A DNA stretch of 64,000 nt from SpSt-398 sp041752235. Lineage in GTDB: Bacteria; Bacteroidota; Bacteroidia; Chitinophagales; Chitinophagaceae. The notes beneath the pieces are model-generated. The model did no database searches. It was not told where the DNA came from and saw only the letters and a list, made by a program, of their open reading frames with translations. The position numbers and the translations under genes were made by a program. How positions within the stretch are numbered: position 1 is the first letter of the stretch; every line of letters begins with the position of its first letter. Positions 45,991 to 54,844 of this stretch are shown one piece after another. The stretch lies in the NCBI GenBank assembly GCA_041752235.1, contig JBGSHM010000001.1:228379-292378 (forward strand). Reading direction: 5' to 3'.

Positions 45991-47498
45991 ATAGCTACGC
46001 ACATAAAATAAGAACGGTGCTTTTTGATGCACAGGTGCCAGACGAGGAAACGGCCGGGCAATGGACAAATGCTGTCAGGAATTTGGATATAGACAGGTTT
46101 ATGGACAAGACCCTTAAACCCTTTCAGGAAAGCAGACAGCGATTTGTGATCGATCGAATGGAGATCGACCTGGGATGGATCGATATTGAGCAGACTGATT
46201 GGATAGACCGATTAAAGGAATCCATTCAGGAAGAATTGAATCTGCGAAGTATCAATCAACCTCTTGATATTTTTTCAATGAATAAGTCTCCTTTTGCCAA
46301 ACCGCGGGAAATTGGTGAGGTGGATCAGGCATTGGATCGGGCGATTTGTTGGGACCTGATCCGGGAATGTCTGATCAAAGGGGTATTACCCTGGCAAACT
46401 GATGTTGGCCTTCAATTGACAGATTGGTTGTGGGCCGAATGGAAGTTGCACCGGGTAGAGACATTGATTCGGTTGCAGGAGGTCATTGCCCAATACCCGC
46501 AGGCCCTTGCCCGTTTGGTAAGTTGGATACGCCAGTCTGGTGACCAACAGGAATCCTTAATTACCGAGGATCCGCAGGAAAGACGCTTGTACCAACAATT
46601 GTTGCAATGGATCATTCAAATAAATCCAGTATGGAGACAACCCGCTTTCCGTTTGGATTTCTTCACGCAGGTATGGAAGGCCCTGATAATGTACCCGGTC
46701 AAAAAAGAAGAACGTTGGGCCAGTCTCCTGGATTGGGTTTCCGAAATAACCCTTTCCAACCGAATGGAAAATCCGCCATTGGTAGAACGACTCAACAATG
46801 AATTTTCAGCCAAGATTCCACCTGCCTATTCTTTTATACGTGACTGGCAGCTTAGGTTTCTGGAGCGTTGGTCAAACGAAATGTTGATCCCAGAGCAAGG
46901 CGCTCGTTCGGTTAAAGATTTGGCGGTTGTTAAAAAAAGTCAGAAGACTATTCTTGAAGAGCAGGAGGAGATGGTGGAGAAGGAAACACTGTTTATTTCC
47001 AATGCGGGGATGGTGCTGCTAAATGCCGGATTGATTAAAAAGTATTTGGAAAAGAACGGATGGGTGCGGGGTTCCGCTTTTACCAATGAAAGGGCGAGAG
47101 AGAAAGCGATCTGGTGGATAGAGTATCTGGTTTTTGGGGAACAAAAAAGAGAAGAATACCACCTCGCATTGAATAAGATACTATGCGGACTTGATCCGGT
47201 TGAACTATTGGAACATGGCCCGGGTCTTCTGACCAAAAGAGAAAAGCAGTTAGCACATACATTTTTAAAGGAGATTCTTTCTCATTGGTCGGCTCTAAAA
47301 AGTACAAAGGTGGAGTCCCTGCGAGAAAGTTTTGTTCAGCGTTCCGGAAGGCTCACAAAGGAAGGCGGGAGTTGGCAATTACATGTGGCGGCGAAAGCGT
47401 ATGATATATTGATCGAACAGATTCCCTGGAGCTTTTCCATTATCAAGCTTCCATGGATGAAAAACCCCCTGTTTACACAATGGCAAACCCGAATTTAA
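45987..47498 (+). CDS. CIS tape measure protein (short)
   Basis: The 503-residue protein matches the contractile injection system tape-measure family: FVIDRMEIDLGWIDIE near residue 52, and the conserved block ISNAGMVLLNAGLIKKYLEK then RAREKAIWWIEYLVFGEQK at about 333-390. It sits in the tube lumen and sets particle length. Five hundred residues is short compared with many phage tape measures, which suggests a short tube. The start overlaps the upstream gene by 4 bp and the end overlaps the ATPase gene by 46 bp. Confidence 0.85.
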   Translation: MNSYAHKIRTVLFDAQVPDEETAGQWTNAVRNLDIDRFMDKTLKPFQESRQRFVIDRMEIDLGWIDIEQTDWIDRLKESIQEELNLRSINQPLDIFSMNKSPFAKPREIGEVDQALDRAICWDLIRECLIKGVLPWQTDVGLQLTDWLWAEWKLHRVETLIRLQEVIAQYPQALARLVSWIRQSGDQQESLITEDPQERRLYQQLLQWIIQINPVWRQPAFRLDFFTQVWKALIMYPVKKEERWASLLDWVSEITLSNRMENPPLVERLNNEFSAKIPPAYSFIRDWQLRFLERWSNEMLIPEQGARSVKDLAVVKKSQKTILEEQEEMVEKETLFISNAGMVLLNAGLIKKYLEKNGWVRGSAFTNERAREKAIWWIEYLVFGEQKREEYHLALNKILCGLDPVELLEHGPGLLTKREKQLAHTFLKEILSHWSALKSTKVESLRESFVQRSGRLTKEGGSWQLHVAAKAYDILIEQIPWSFSIIKLPWMKNPLFTQWQTRI

Positions 47499-48838
47499 AA
47501 CGAAATGCCGAAGACCTTGGACGTGAACTCCAGTGGCTGGAGGAGTTGCTGGAGAAGCGTCTTCGCTGGCACCTGGAGAAAAAGAAAGGTGATTGGAAAC
47601 TCACGCCCCCTTCTTTGCGTGGATCCAGATCTGTTTATGCGGCTTATGTAAACGGGTACAAACTGGATGCCGCCGAAAGGGTGGTTCTCCTGCTGGGACT
47701 ATTGCCAGCCATACACCCTTTCCTGATTGAAAGGACATTGCAACAATTTCAATTAACCAACACACAGATTCCGGAGGTGGGTGGAGTCCGAGGAACTCAT
47801 CATGGGGGACTCATACCAACCGGAGAAACCGCTTTGTTCCTGCTCGCTGGAAATAGTCTCGAAAGAAGGATACAGGTAAGTCTGCTGTTTTCACCCAAAC
47901 ATGCTTTTCACGTACATGGAATATTGAAACTGGATGAGGTGTCTCCCCTGGAACCGGAATGGAGTGGGGCGATTCACCTGTCCCGGGATGTGATGACCAA
48001 TCTTACCTCAGGCACACATTATTATCCTCCCTTCAACAGTAGTTTTCCAGCCAGATTGATCACTACGCCGTATCAACCAGGTCAATTGGTGATCCATCGC
48101 GAAACGGCCGAAGGACTTGATGAGGTAAGGCTTTGGTTGAAACACAAGGATCATTTATTGAAGAAATGGCATTTCGATACCAAGATCAATGAAGGCCATA
48201 AATGCTTATTCTATGGCCCCCCTGGAACCGGAAAATCATTGGCTGCTGCTTTATTGGGCAAGGAACAAGGACTGCCCGTTTACCGCATCGATCTTTCCAT
48301 GGTGATCTCCAAATACATTGGGGAAACAGAAAAAAATATCTCGCATATTTTCGACCTGGCGCAAAATAAAAACTGGATCCTGTTCTTTGATGAAGCCGAT
48401 GCCTTGTTTGGCAAACGATCGGTGACCCAAACGGCACAGGACAGGTTTGCCAACCAGGAAGTATCCTACCTGTTGATGCGGATGGAAGAATACAATGGCT
48501 TGGCCATACTCGCCACCAATTTTAAACGAAACATTGATAACGCCTTCCTGCGTCGTTTCAATAGCGTTGTGCCCTTCCTTGCTCCTGGTACGGAAGAGCG
48601 GTTGCGCCTGTGGAAACAAAGTTTTTCTGCTCAAACGATCAGAGACAAATCAGTCTTACTGGAAAACATCGCCCGTGACTTTTCCCTTAATGGCGCGAAT
48701 ATCATGAATGTTGTTCGGTATGCATCGATCATGGCGTTGAAGAATGGAGGGAATATCATCACGCAAGGATATATCATGGACGGTATTCGCAGAGAGCTGG
48801 CAAAGGAACAAGCCATGGCATCAGAGATAGCAAACTAA
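47453..48838 (+). CDS. AAA+ ATPase of the CIS (Afp15-like)
   Basis: The 461-residue protein has an N-terminal helical domain (residues 1-230) and an AAA+ module. Walker A GPPGTGKS is at 255-262, Walker B ILFFDEAD at 309-316, and an arginine-finger-like FLRRFNSVVPF follows near 370. An ATPase of this kind is found in nearly all eCIS clusters and is thought to help particle assembly or effector loading. The ATG at 47453 lies 46 bp inside the tape measure gene; a later ATG (codon 10) would leave the ATPase domain unchanged. Confidence 0.9.
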   Translation: MDEKPPVYTMANPNLKRNAEDLGRELQWLEELLEKRLRWHLEKKKGDWKLTPPSLRGSRSVYAAYVNGYKLDAAERVVLLLGLLPAIHPFLIERTLQQFQLTNTQIPEVGGVRGTHHGGLIPTGETALFLLAGNSLERRIQVSLLFSPKHAFHVHGILKLDEVSPLEPEWSGAIHLSRDVMTNLTSGTHYYPPFNSSFPARLITTPYQPGQLVIHRETAEGLDEVRLWLKHKDHLLKKWHFDTKINEGHKCLFYGPPGTGKSLAAALLGKEQGLPVYRIDLSMVISKYIGETEKNISHIFDLAQNKNWILFFDEADALFGKRSVTQTAQDRFANQEVSYLLMRMEEYNGLAILATNFKRNIDNAFLRRFNSVVPFLAPGTEERLRLWKQSFSAQTIRDKSVLLENIARDFSLNGANIMNVVRYASIMALKNGGNIITQGYIMDGIRRELAKEQAMASEIAN

Positions 48839-48852
48839 TTAAAAATGAGTGT

Positions 48853-51800
48853 ATGGGGTTTATAGGACAATCCAAATCAGGCTCGTCTTCAAAGACAAGT
48901 TCATTTAATCAGGGCGGCGGCCTGCCTGTTCAAACCAAGTTGAGTGTAAGTAAAGCATCCGATCCTTCTGAAAAGGAAGCGGATACCGTTGCGAAAAAAG
49001 TCGTCGACGATCAAAAGGATAAGAAATCTGCCTCAAAGAAGGATGACAAAAAAGAAGTGGCAAAAGCTCCAGAGCCGATGACCGAACCAAATACAGAGCC
49101 AAAGAAAGAAGGGGTGAAAACCAAACAGGATAAAGAGAAAGATCAGGTCAAAAAGGCAGAGGAAAAAAAAGAAGATGTCAAGAAAAAGGGCGATGAAAAA
49201 GAAATGAAAAAAAAGGGGGAAGAGAAGGAAGTGAAGAAGAAAGGAGAAGAAAAGGAAGTAAAGAAGAAAGGAGGAGAAGAGAAGGAAGTCAAAAAGAAAG
49301 GCGAGGAGAAGGATGTGAAGAAAAAGGGAGAGGAGAAAGAAGTGAAAAAGAAAGGAGGAGAAGAAAAGGAAGTGAAAAAGAAAGGGCAGGGTGAGGAAAA
49401 GGAAGTAAAGAAAAAAGGTGAGGAAAAGGAGAAGCCTAAAGTAGCCAAAAAAGGGGCCGGTGGAGAAGATAAGAAAGATGCGGTAGCAAAAAAAGACGAA
49501 AATAACAAAGAGAAGAAACCGGTAGATAAGGAAAAAGACAGCAGTGTCAAGCCCCGATCATTGAACAAAAAAGAGGATGGGAAAAAAGAACCCAATCAGG
49601 TGAAGCAGAAGTCCAATTTTTCCAATGCACAACGGGCAGAAAATGACAAGGGCCAGGGGCCAGAGGCGGAAGGCGATGAAATGGCAGATGAGGCCAAGTT
49701 GAATGCCATTGAACAAAAGATCAATGCCAAAAGGGGTTCGAGTCGGCCATTGGAACCTCACCTTATGAGTCAGATGAATGATTCATTTGGGTATGATTTT
49801 TCAGAGGTAAAGATACATGCTGATAAAGAGGCGGCAGAATTATGCGCTTCGCTCAATGCCCAGGCCTTTGCGATAGGGAATGATGTTTTCTTTAATGCAG
49901 GAAAGTATGATCCCGATAGCGATAGTGGAAAGGAATTGCTTGCCCATGAACTGACCCACGTAGTTCAACAGAGAGATCAGGTGCAAAGGGCCAGAGTGCA
50001 TAGAAAAGACCCTGCAGGGAAAAAAGGCGGAGGTGGAAGCAAAGGGCGAATAGAAGGAAAGGAGATCATCTTGCCTTCTCTCGAAGTACCCCAATTCAAA
50101 TCAAGAAACAAAGGGAAGTACGGTTCCAGTATCAAGCGAAAGTTCCCTTACAGCAGAAAGGCAGCCGAAGGCTCAAAAGGTCAAACTGCTATATGGACAA
50201 GCGATCCAAAGATCAGCGAGGGTGTAAAAAAGGGAGTGGAGAGCCTGAAAAGTAAGGCTGGAAAGAAGAATGACAGCCCGGATGTGTATTTCCTGAAATG
50301 GAAAGACATTAAATTATTTGGAACGGAACAGACGCTGATAGAAAACAGTAAAAGGCCATTGTGGAATGCGTCAGGTGCCGTGTCAGCTTTTGATGTGGAT
50401 CATATCGTGGAACTTCAGTTGGTGGGTGGGGAGAATACGATTGATAATATGGAATTGGTCAATTTCTCAGGAAATCGAAGTTCAGGTTCCCTTATCGCAG
50501 GTAATATTGAAAAAGGAGTACAAGAATTTATTACAGATACCAGTCAGACTTTTGGACTTGATCACGCCTTTGCCAACTATCAGATCAGTTTTGAGAATAT
50601 CTCATTTACGGGAAAAACCGAGAAAAGCACGAAAGGAGGGGGTAAGGATGGTTTCTGGTCAAGGGATCAGATTGAAGGTGGAGAGCATCTGGAGAATTTC
50701 ACCAAAATGTCGGAGAAAGAAATTGAACAGCTTTCGGGAACTGATAAAAATCCCGTGGCCTATACCTCTCCAGCCGGTGGTGCCCGAATGGATAATCAAA
50801 GTCTGAATCGTATGCCTGGATTCTCCGGATCCATTGTGTTGGATAAGAGCGGAGATCGTGTTGGCTATATCCAGGGAAAATTCGAACTGAATAAAAAGTT
50901 ATTTGAACCTCTCGATAATATCAAGATCAATCTTTTTCAGATGCCAGGCGTTGACTTTGGCGGGCATATGAAAAGAAGGACGCGGGGAGATGACCTGGAG
51001 ACGGTTTTATCCAACCTGAAACTAAAGGGGATGAGCCCGATCGAGATCGAATCTGCTGAACTGATTCCAGGAAAGGGGATTGTTGCCAAGGGCAAGATCA
51101 TACCTACAGTAGGAATTTTAGGTAAGGACGGTCTTGATATCTCGATCATTGGTCAGGATGTAGAGATATCAAAAACATTTTATGCAGGCGATATAACGGT
51201 GCCGCCACCGTTTAAGATCAACGATGCCAGTCTGACTATTTTTGCCGGAACAGCAGGTATCGGAGTTAGAGGTGATGTAAATTTTGAGATCGTTAATGTA
51301 GGAAAGGGCACTATCAGTGGAGAGGGTAAATCATCGGGTGTTTTTGCAATCAAAGGAAACTTTGAGTTTGATAAAAAAATATTTGATAAAGCTTCAGTTG
51401 ATGTTTCTTATGTGCATGGGGCAGATGGGAGTGATAAATGGGAAATAAAAGGAAACATTCAAATACCCAAAGGAAAAATAAAGGGGGTAAAAAAGGCTGA
51501 GATTACAGTGGGATACGATGGAACCACGCTTTCCGCTTCTGGTACTGCAGAATTTGATATTCCGGGCATTAAGTCAGGTAAACTGGATGTGGTATATGGC
51601 CAGGATCAGCTACAGATAAATGGTGAAGTTGATCTTAAGCATCAATTGATCAAGAGTGGCAAGATAAAAGCCAGTGTGAATAAGACTGGAGAAGAATATA
51701 AAGTGGCCTTGTCAGGAAATGTTCAACCCAATATTCCCGGTATCAGTACGGATCTGAGTGTAGAATATGTGGATGGTGTGATTACGGTGATGGGAACAGT

Positions 51801-52716
51801 GGGTTATGCCAAAGGGCGGTTATCCGGGTCTGTTACAGTTGGGGTAACTAACCGGAGCGTGGGAGCGGATGGAAAACCAGCCGGGGGGCCTTCCGAATCA
51901 CTCACGCCTTTCGGTGGCGGTTCGCTCACTTTAAGGATAACGGATTGGTTGCAGGGAACCGCCGGTGTAAAACTATTGCCCGATGGTAGCCTGGAGGTGA
52001 CAGGCAAAATTGGCATCCCTGCCACCGTCGACATCTTTGAAAAGAAGGAGATCAAGAAAGAGATTTTCAAAGCCCCAACGATTGAGATTCCCATTTTTGC
52101 CATACCTATTGGTAGCCGGAGTATTGGATTGGTGGCAACCATCGGAGGTGGTTTGGAAGGCTATGCCAGCATTGGTCCCGGACAATTGACCGAAGCAGCG
52201 GTGGAGGTAACTTATAATCCTTCCCATGAAGAAAATACCAAGGTAACCGGAACGGCCAAATTCAGGGTCCCTGCAGAGGCCGGACTTCGACTCTATATAA
52301 GAGCAGGTATTGGATTGAGTGTAGGCATAGCCCGTGTGGCAGGCGGATTGGAAATTGGTGGAGCCCTTGGTATTGAAGGTGCCGCCGAAGCAGGGGTAAC
52401 CGTGAATTGGACACCTACCGAAGGATTCAAGCTGGATGCCCAAGCCTCCCTTTCTGTACAGCCCAAGTTTAAGTTTGATGTAAATGCCTATATCGAGGCG
52501 GTCCTGGACCTCTGGGTGACAGAATTATCCAAAGAATGGAAATGGAATCTCTATTCCTTTGAGTGGGGGCCATCCTTTAAGTTCGGAGTCAAGTTCCCGG
52601 TTCATTATGAAGAAGGAAAGGAATTCAATATTTCTCTGGATGATGTCCAGTTTGAAAAACCCGAGTTCAGTGTGGGCGATATCGCCAAGGGCATCGGAGA
52701 TAAATTATTAGGTTAA
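48853..52716 (+). CDS. DUF4157 (eCIS core) protein, likely effector with HNH-like block and beta-rich C-terminus
   Basis: The 1287-residue protein has several parts. Residues 24-50 read LPVQTKLSVSKASDPSEKEA, the leader motif that precedes DUF4157. Residues 110-193 are nine Lys/Glu repeats. Residues about 300-375 are DUF4157 itself (RPLEPHLMSQMNDSFGYDFS) with the metallopeptidase-like HELTH at 365-369. A block at about 505-550, FDVDHIVELQLVGGENTIDN then MELVNFSGNRSSGS, with His 517, resembles HNH-type nuclease cores but lacks a clear second His. Residues 640-1287 are beta-rich repeats such as GKGTISGEGKSSGV, ending EYGKEFN-like in a domain with FGVKFPVHYEEGKEF. DUF4157 proteins are known cargo or toxins of eCIS. 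No immunity gene is seen. Confidence 0.85.
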   Translation: MGFIGQSKSGSSSKTSSFNQGGGLPVQTKLSVSKASDPSEKEADTVAKKVVDDQKDKKSASKKDDKKEVAKAPEPMTEPNTEPKKEGVKTKQDKEKDQVKKAEEKKEDVKKKGDEKEMKKKGEEKEVKKKGEEKEVKKKGGEEKEVKKKGEEKDVKKKGEEKEVKKKGGEEKEVKKKGQGEEKEVKKKGEEKEKPKVAKKGAGGEDKKDAVAKKDENNKEKKPVDKEKDSSVKPRSLNKKEDGKKEPNQVKQKSNFSNAQRAENDKGQGPEAEGDEMADEAKLNAIEQKINAKRGSSRPLEPHLMSQMNDSFGYDFSEVKIHADKEAAELCASLNAQAFAIGNDVFFNAGKYDPDSDSGKELLAHELTHVVQQRDQVQRARVHRKDPAGKKGGGGSKGRIEGKEIILPSLEVPQFKSRNKGKYGSSIKRKFPYSRKAAEGSKGQTAIWTSDPKISEGVKKGVESLKSKAGKKNDSPDVYFLKWKDIKLFGTEQTLIENSKRPLWNASGAVSAFDVDHIVELQLVGGENTIDNMELVNFSGNRSSGSLIAGNIEKGVQEFITDTSQTFGLDHAFANYQISFENISFTGKTEKSTKGGGKDGFWSRDQIEGGEHLENFTKMSEKEIEQLSGTDKNPVAYTSPAGGARMDNQSLNRMPGFSGSIVLDKSGDRVGYIQGKFELNKKLFEPLDNIKINLFQMPGVDFGGHMKRRTRGDDLETVLSNLKLKGMSPIEIESAELIPGKGIVAKGKIIPTVGILGKDGLDISIIGQDVEISKTFYAGDITVPPPFKINDASLTIFAGTAGIGVRGDVNFEIVNVGKGTISGEGKSSGVFAIKGNFEFDKKIFDKASVDVSYVHGADGSDKWEIKGNIQIPKGKIKGVKKAEITVGYDGTTLSASGTAEFDIPGIKSGKLDVVYGQDQLQINGEVDLKHQLIKSGKIKASVNKTGEEYKVALSGNVQPNIPGISTDLSVEYVDGVITVMGTVGYAKGRLSGSVTVGVTNRSVGADGKPAGGPSESLTPFGGGSLTLRITDWLQGTAGVKLLPDGSLEVTGKIGIPATVDIFEKKEIKKEIFKAPTIEIPIFAIPIGSRSIGLVATIGGGLEGYASIGPGQLTEAAVEVTYNPSHEENTKVTGTAKFRVPAEAGLRLYIRAGIGLSVGIARVAGGLEIGGALGIEGAAEAGVTVNWTPTEGFKLDAQASLSVQPKFKFDVNAYIEAVLDLWVTELSKEWKWNLYSFEWGPSFKFGVKFPVHYEEGKEFNISLDDVQFEKPEFSVGDIAKGIGDKLLG
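49180..49432. repeat. Tandem repeat of about 27-33 bp coding KKKGEEKEV units
   Basis: Nine imperfect copies of a unit that codes KKKG(G/QG)EEKEV follow each other inside the DUF4157 gene, with small differences in length (9, 10 or 11 codons). The DNA is almost pure purine on the coding strand, a pattern prone to slippage, so copy number may vary between strains. Confidence 0.9.
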
Positions 52717-52733
52717 TAAAAAAATGAAATACT

Positions 52734-53603
52734 ATGATACGTGCAAATCATTCCTCTGAGATCAATAATCAAAGTGTGGAGTTGCTTATTCAAGGTGACC
52801 TGGATACTGCCGAAGCAGGATTCCGCGAAGCCATTCGCGAAAATTCCCGCCATTCCTCGGCCTGCAATAACCTGGCTTTTTTATTGCAACAAAGAGGTGA
52901 ATGGGCTGAAGCCGAAAAATACCTGCGCAAGTCCCTAAAGATTAACCCGGACAGTTCATCTGCCTGGTTGAACCTGGGTAATGTACTCATTCAAAAGGGA
53001 GATGCCGAAGAAGGAGCCAGAATGCTGGTGAAAGCAATTGAGAAAGATGCCCGAAATGTGTTGGCTTGGGAAAGCCTGGCTACCCTTTCCATGATGCAGC
53101 AGGATTTTCATGCGGCAGAATCTTGTTGGGAAAAAACCACCCTTCTGCAACCGCAAACCGTCAAGTACTGGTTGCAATGGGCGATCACCAAAGCCGGATT
53201 AAATAAATATGAAGAATCGGTGGCTTGTTTTCACAAAAGCCTGGCGTTGGATGCTAACCAGTCATTTGCCTGGCAACAACTGGGTATTGTAGAGTGGATC
53301 AGGCAAAACTATGGCATTGCCCGAACCGCACTATTGAACTCCCTCGCCCTGGATCCGGAAGATACCAATACAAGGTATCATCTGGCCCTGGTCCTGCTCG
53401 CCTTAAATGAGTTATCCGAAGCACGTGATCAGTTTCATCATATACTATCGCTTCAACCAACAAACACAAAGGTGCTGATTGACCTGGGTGTTATTTACCT
53501 GGCCGAGGGAAACCGGGAAACCGCCGGATCCTTTTTCAAACAGGCACTGGAGCTTGATCCTTCCAACAGCAGGGCCCTGAACTACCAGGAAATGTGCAAG
53601 TAG
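52734..53603 (+). CDS. Tetratricopeptide repeat protein at the end of the CIS operon
   Basis: The 289-residue protein is made of about seven TPR units, for example NSRHSSACNNLAFLLQQRGE, then WAEAEKYLRKSLKINPDSSS and WLNLGNVLIQKGDAEEGARM. No signal peptide or other domain is seen. It starts 17 bp after the DUF4157 stop and is likely in the same transcript. TPR proteins bind partners; here it might act as a chaperone or adaptor for the large effector, but that is inference. It could also be unrelated to the particle. Confidence 0.82.
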   Translation: MIRANHSSEINNQSVELLIQGDLDTAEAGFREAIRENSRHSSACNNLAFLLQQRGEWAEAEKYLRKSLKINPDSSSAWLNLGNVLIQKGDAEEGARMLVKAIEKDARNVLAWESLATLSMMQQDFHAAESCWEKTTLLQPQTVKYWLQWAITKAGLNKYEESVACFHKSLALDANQSFAWQQLGIVEWIRQNYGIARTALLNSLALDPEDTNTRYHLALVLLALNELSEARDQFHHILSLQPTNTKVLIDLGVIYLAEGNRETAGSFFKQALELDPSNSRALNYQEMCK

Positions 53604-53711
53604 GCGAATACTGAACAGTTGTTTGTTTTTGGTAATTGGATTTGTCCCCGCTCATGTGTATGGATGACCAGTATCAGTCATGTTTCTGGTAAAAAATTCC
53701 CGATTCATCCC

Positions 53712-53719
53712 TACATTTG
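53712..53719 (+). promoter_or_regulatory. Possible -7 element upstream of gap
   Basis: TACATTTG fits TAnnTTTG and lies 40 bp before the gap start. No good TTTG is found at the expected distance; TTTC at 53683 is too far. The rest of the 155 bp gap after the TPR gene shows no gene. Confidence 0.45.
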
Positions 53720-53758
53720 CCTCTCAATTCATTTACCTAATCTTTTTAATTATTCGCC

Positions 53759-54772
53759 ATGAGCACAGTTAAAGTTGCCATCAACGGTTTCGGAAGGATC
53801 GGACGCCTTGTTTATCGCCAGATATATAACATGAAAGGAATCGATGTGGTAGCCATCAATGACCTGACCAGCCCTAAAGTGTTGGCACACCTGCTGAAGT
53901 ATGACAGCGCCCAGGGTCGTTTCAATGAAGATGTTCAAGCCACCGAAAACGCAATTGTTGTGAACGGTGATACCGTGAGAGTATATGCACAGAAAAATCC
54001 GGCTGAAATTCCCTGGAAAGATCATGATGTAGATGTTGTATTGGAATGTACCGGTTTCTTTGCTGATAAAGACAAAGCCGCTGCTCACCTGACTGCAGGT
54101 GCCAAACGCGTAGTGATCTCCGCTCCTGCAACCGGTGACCTGAAGACCATCGTATATAATGTGAACCACAGTATTCTGGATGGAAGTGAAACGGTGATCA
54201 GTTGTGCCTCTTGTACCACCAACTGTCTGGCTCCGATGGCGCAAGTGCTTGAAGAAAAATTTGGCATCGTCAACGGGTTGATGACTACCGTCCATGCCTA
54301 TACGAACGACCAGAATACACAGGATGCCCCTCACGCCAAAGGCGACCTTCGCCGGGCCCGTGCCGCGGCACAGAATATCGTCCCCAACAGCACCGGGGCC
54401 GCCAAAGCCATCGGACTGGTACTTCCCAGCCTGAAAGGAAAACTGGATGGTTCCGCCCAGCGGGTGCCTACCCTCACCGGTTCCCTTACCGAGTTGACCT
54501 GTATCATTGCTAAAACAACCACCAAAGAAGAGATCAACGCGGCCATGAAAGCGGGTTCGAATGAGAGCTTTGGTTATACAGAAGATGAGATCGTGAGCAG
54601 CGATATCATCGGCAGCAGCTATGGATCACTTTTCGATGCGACCCAAACCCGTGTTCAGGTAGCAGGCGATACCCAATTGGTGCGCGTCGTAAGCTGGTAT
54701 GATAATGAAATGAGTTATGTAAGCCAATTGGTGCGCACTGTCCACCATTTTGCTACACTGATCAGTAAATAA
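53759..54772 (+). CDS. gap: Glyceraldehyde-3-phosphate dehydrogenase
   Basis: The enzyme oxidises glyceraldehyde 3-phosphate to 1,3-bisphosphoglycerate. The 337-residue protein has GFGRIGR at 10-16, Asp 35 at the end of strand 2 (VVAINDL), which favours NAD, catalytic Cys 152 in SCASCTTNCLAP, and His in TTVHAYTNDQ. The pgk gene follows after a terminator, so gap and pgk form the common glycolytic pair. This marks the right border of the CIS region. Confidence 0.97.
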   Translation: MSTVKVAINGFGRIGRLVYRQIYNMKGIDVVAINDLTSPKVLAHLLKYDSAQGRFNEDVQATENAIVVNGDTVRVYAQKNPAEIPWKDHDVDVVLECTGFFADKDKAAAHLTAGAKRVVISAPATGDLKTIVYNVNHSILDGSETVISCASCTTNCLAPMAQVLEEKFGIVNGLMTTVHAYTNDQNTQDAPHAKGDLRRARAAAQNIVPNSTGAAKAIGLVLPSLKGKLDGSAQRVPTLTGSLTELTCIIAKTTTKEEINAAMKAGSNESFGYTEDEIVSSDIIGSSYGSLFDATQTRVQVAGDTQLVRVVSWYDNEMSYVSQLVRTVHHFATLISK

Positions 54773-54787
54773 GTTTTCACAACGAAT

Positions 54788-54812
54788 TGCCCCGCCCAAG
54801 CGGGGCATTTTT
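54788..54812 (+). terminator. Terminator between gap and pgk
   Basis: TGCCCCGC and GCGGGGCA form an 8 bp GC-rich stem with a CCAA loop, followed by TTTTT. It would reduce or stop transcription from gap into pgk, which starts 33 bp later. Confidence 0.88.
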
Positions 54813-54844
54813 CATTTATCCCTTTCGGTTTAAAAAGAACAATC

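Noticed and set aside
49143..49595. Long Phe/Ser-rich frame on the minus strand
   Set aside because: It is the reverse reading of the purine-rich Lys/Glu repeat and has no start context.
26421..53758. tRNA-Glu as integration site for the CIS cluster
   Set aside because: The tRNA is intact and no copy of its 3' end was seen near 53600-53760. There is no integrase gene, so an island bounded by att sites is not supported.
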